A stretch of DNA of 5,777 bases. It comes from CAYTAP01 sp964435775 (GTDB lineage: Bacteria; Planctomycetota; Phycisphaerae; Tepidisphaerales; Tepidisphaeraceae). The stretch covers positions 1 to 5,777 of the forward strand of contig CAYTAP010000173.1 of NCBI GenBank assembly GCA_964435775.1, in the 5' to 3' direction. The stretch's first letter is position 1, and each line of letters starts with the position of its first letter. A model generated the notes under the pieces. It searched no databases. It was given only the letters and a program-made list of their open reading frames with translations, and was not told the origin of the DNA. A program made the translations under genes and the position numbers. Below are positions 4,685 to 5,777 of the stretch, one piece after another.

Positions 4685-5777
4685 CTAAGCTCGCGATCCA
4701 TGCAGCAGGTTCGATTCCCCTCCCACCCCCGCCATCAGTCGCAGCACCGCATCGGCATTCGCCTGTTCGCGCGGGAGTTGGCCGGTGATTTGGCCTTCGC
4801 GGAGGACGAGGAGGCGGGTGGAGAGGTGGATCACTTCCGGCAGTTCGGAGGAGATGAGGAGGATCGCCACGCCGGAATGCGCGAGATCGTCGAGAAGCTC
4901 GTGAATGACGGCTTTGGCGCCGACATCGACGCCGCGGGTGGGTTCATCGACGATGAGGAGCTTGGCATCGCGGGCCAGCCAGCGGGCGAGGACGACCTTC
5001 TGCTGGTTGCCCCCGCTCAGGCCCCCGACGGGGGATTCGATTGACGGCGTTTTCACGGCCAGCTTTTCGAAATAGTCGCGCGTCTGGCGGCGCTCGGTGC
5101 GCTTGTCGATGAAGCCGAAGCGCGTCAGGCGATCCAGCAGCGCCAGGGAGAAGTTCGCCCGGCCGCTCATGGACAGCACCAGTCCCTGGCGTTTGCGGTC
5201 CTCCGGTGCAAGGCCCATGCCCCAGCGCATCGAGCGTCGCACCGAGCCGAGCGGCATTGGCCGGCCGTCCATTTCCACATGTCCGGTCGCGGCGCGATCC
5301 AATCCGAACAGCGCTTGCGCGATCTCGCTGCGGCCTGATCCGACCAGGCCGGCGAAGCCGACAATCTCGCTGCGGCGGACCTCGAAACTCACATCCTTGA
5401 ACTTGCCCGGCGACGAGAGGCCGCGCACGCGGAGCATCACGTCGCCTTCGGGGGGAACCGATTGCGGTAGGGGCGGCTTCAGCCGCCGTTCCGAGGCGCT
5501 CCGGCGGCTGAAGCCGCCCCTACGAGAGGTTTGCGAATCCGCCGGGACGTGTACCGTTTCTCCCGCGGTTCTTGTTGCCGCGCCGCCGGCGTCGTTGGCA
5601 TCCGACGCGGCCGGTGCGGTTTTCCCATGTCGCGGGAAATATGCCGCGACCGGCCGGCCGATCATCATCCGCACGGCGTCATCCTCTGTCGCCCCGCGCT
5701 CGAGCGTCCCCACGAATCGCCCGTCGCGCAGGACGCTGAAGCGGTCGCAGAGCCGGAACACCTCGGGCATCCGATGC
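4685..5777 (-). CDS. CUT2-family sugar ABC transporter ATP-binding protein (RbsA/MglA-like), C-terminal part
   Basis: The gene runs off the right edge; the visible 363 codons begin in the first ATPase domain's HRMPEVF switch segment. RbsA-type proteins of about 500 residues carry two fused ATPase domains that power sugar uptake through a membrane permease. Numbering from the Met at 5770: end of domain 1 at 1-49; an unusually long linker at about 50-110; domain 2 at about 112-350. Domain 2 has a degenerate Walker A (GLVGSGRSE, 141-149, no Lys), signature LSGGNQQK (251-258), Walker B/D-loop LLIVDEPTRGVDVGAK (271-286), and LISSELPEV with Ser in place of the switch His. E. coli RbsA shows the same degeneracies, so they are normal for the second domain. 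The linker is some 55 residues longer than in RbsA and contains a palindromic repeat. No permease or binding protein follows downstream; they would have to lie beyond the right edge. The sugar cannot be told from sequence. Confidence 0.93.
   Translation of the reverse strand, partial: HRMPEVFRLCDRFSVLRDGRFVGTLERGATEDDAVRMMIGRPVAAYFPRHGKTAPAASDANDAGGAATRTAGETVHVPADSQTSRRGGFSRRSASERRLKPPLPQSVPPEGDVMLRVRGLSSPGKFKDVSFEVRRSEIVGFAGLVGSGRSEIAQALFGLDRAATGHVEMDGRPMPLGSVRRSMRWGMGLAPEDRKRQGLVLSMSGRANFSLALLDRLTRFGFIDKRTERRQTRDYFEKLAVKTPSIESPVGGLSGGNQQKVVLARWLARDAKLLIVDEPTRGVDVGAKAVIHELLDDLAHSGVAILLISSELPEVIHLSTRLLVLREGQITGQLPREQANADAVLRLMAGVGGESNLLHGSRA
5467..5523. repeat. 57-bp palindromic repeat inside the ABC ATPase gene
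   Basis: Two perfect 21-bp arms, 5467-5487 (starting gtaggggcggcttcagccg) and 5503-5523 (ending ggctgaagccgcccctac), flank a 15-bp centre; a further G:C pair extends the stem to 22. The unit lies wholly inside the ATPase gene and encodes about residues 83-102 (RRGGFSRRSASERRLKPPLP) of the linker between the two ATPase domains. Its length is a multiple of three, and on either strand only one of its three frames lacks a stop codon; the gene uses that open frame. 'GTAGGGGCGGCTTCAGCCGCC'-like palindromes are ones I recall as dispersed in several bacterial phyla, but copies elsewhere in this genome cannot be seen here. Confidence 0.85.

Noticed and set aside
1..5777. Defence system, phage, transposon or biosynthetic cluster
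   Set aside because: All recognisable genes are common metabolic or redox families in mixed orientation; no nuclease, integrase, transposase, NRPS/PKS or toxin-antitoxin pair is visible.

Overview
The window is an ordinary GC-rich bacterial chromosome segment with five complete or near-complete genes, one gene cut by the right edge, and several palindromic intergenic or intragenic repeats. No rRNA, tRNA, CRISPR array, transposase or phage gene is visible. High GC, loosely packed single genes in alternating orientation, C/G-rich hairpin repeats between genes, a small SGNH hydrolase of a type common in Planctomycetota and a CUT2 sugar ATPase together suggest a planctomycete-like or similar free-living environmental bacterium. 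That assignment is an inference from general appearance, not from a marker gene.

Layout from left to right: a repeat-like left edge; an SGNH/GDSL hydrolase on the minus strand (115-756); a 215-bp divergent intergenic region with an 18-bp palindrome; an AhpD-like carboxymuconolactone decarboxylase-family protein on the plus strand (972-1427); a convergent intergenic region with two perfect C-rich/G-rich hairpins (1475-1502 and 1550-1575); a TIGR01777/YfcH-type atypical short-chain dehydrogenase on the minus strand (1665-2597); a divergent 108-bp spacer; a TrpG/PabA glutamine amidotransferase on the plus strand (2706-3275); a 52-bp convergent spacer; a two-domain acyltransferase (NAT_N/GNAT_C type) on the minus strand (3328-4464, probably with a damaged or misread 5' end reaching to about 4568); and the C-terminal 363 codons of a ribose-type (CUT2) sugar ABC transporter ATPase on the minus strand (4685 to the window end).

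The genes do not form an obvious shared pathway. TrpG/PabA supplies ammonia to chorismate-using synthases, but no trpE, pabB or other trp gene is adjacent. The ABC ATPase and the acyltransferase lie on one strand 220 bp apart, with no permease or binding protein between them, so co-transcription is possible but shared function is unproven.

I did not find an undescribed multi-gene system. The points most worth a second look are a 57-bp palindromic repeat carried in frame inside the inter-domain linker of the ABC ATPase, and a likely single-base frameshift at the 5' end of the acyltransferase gene.
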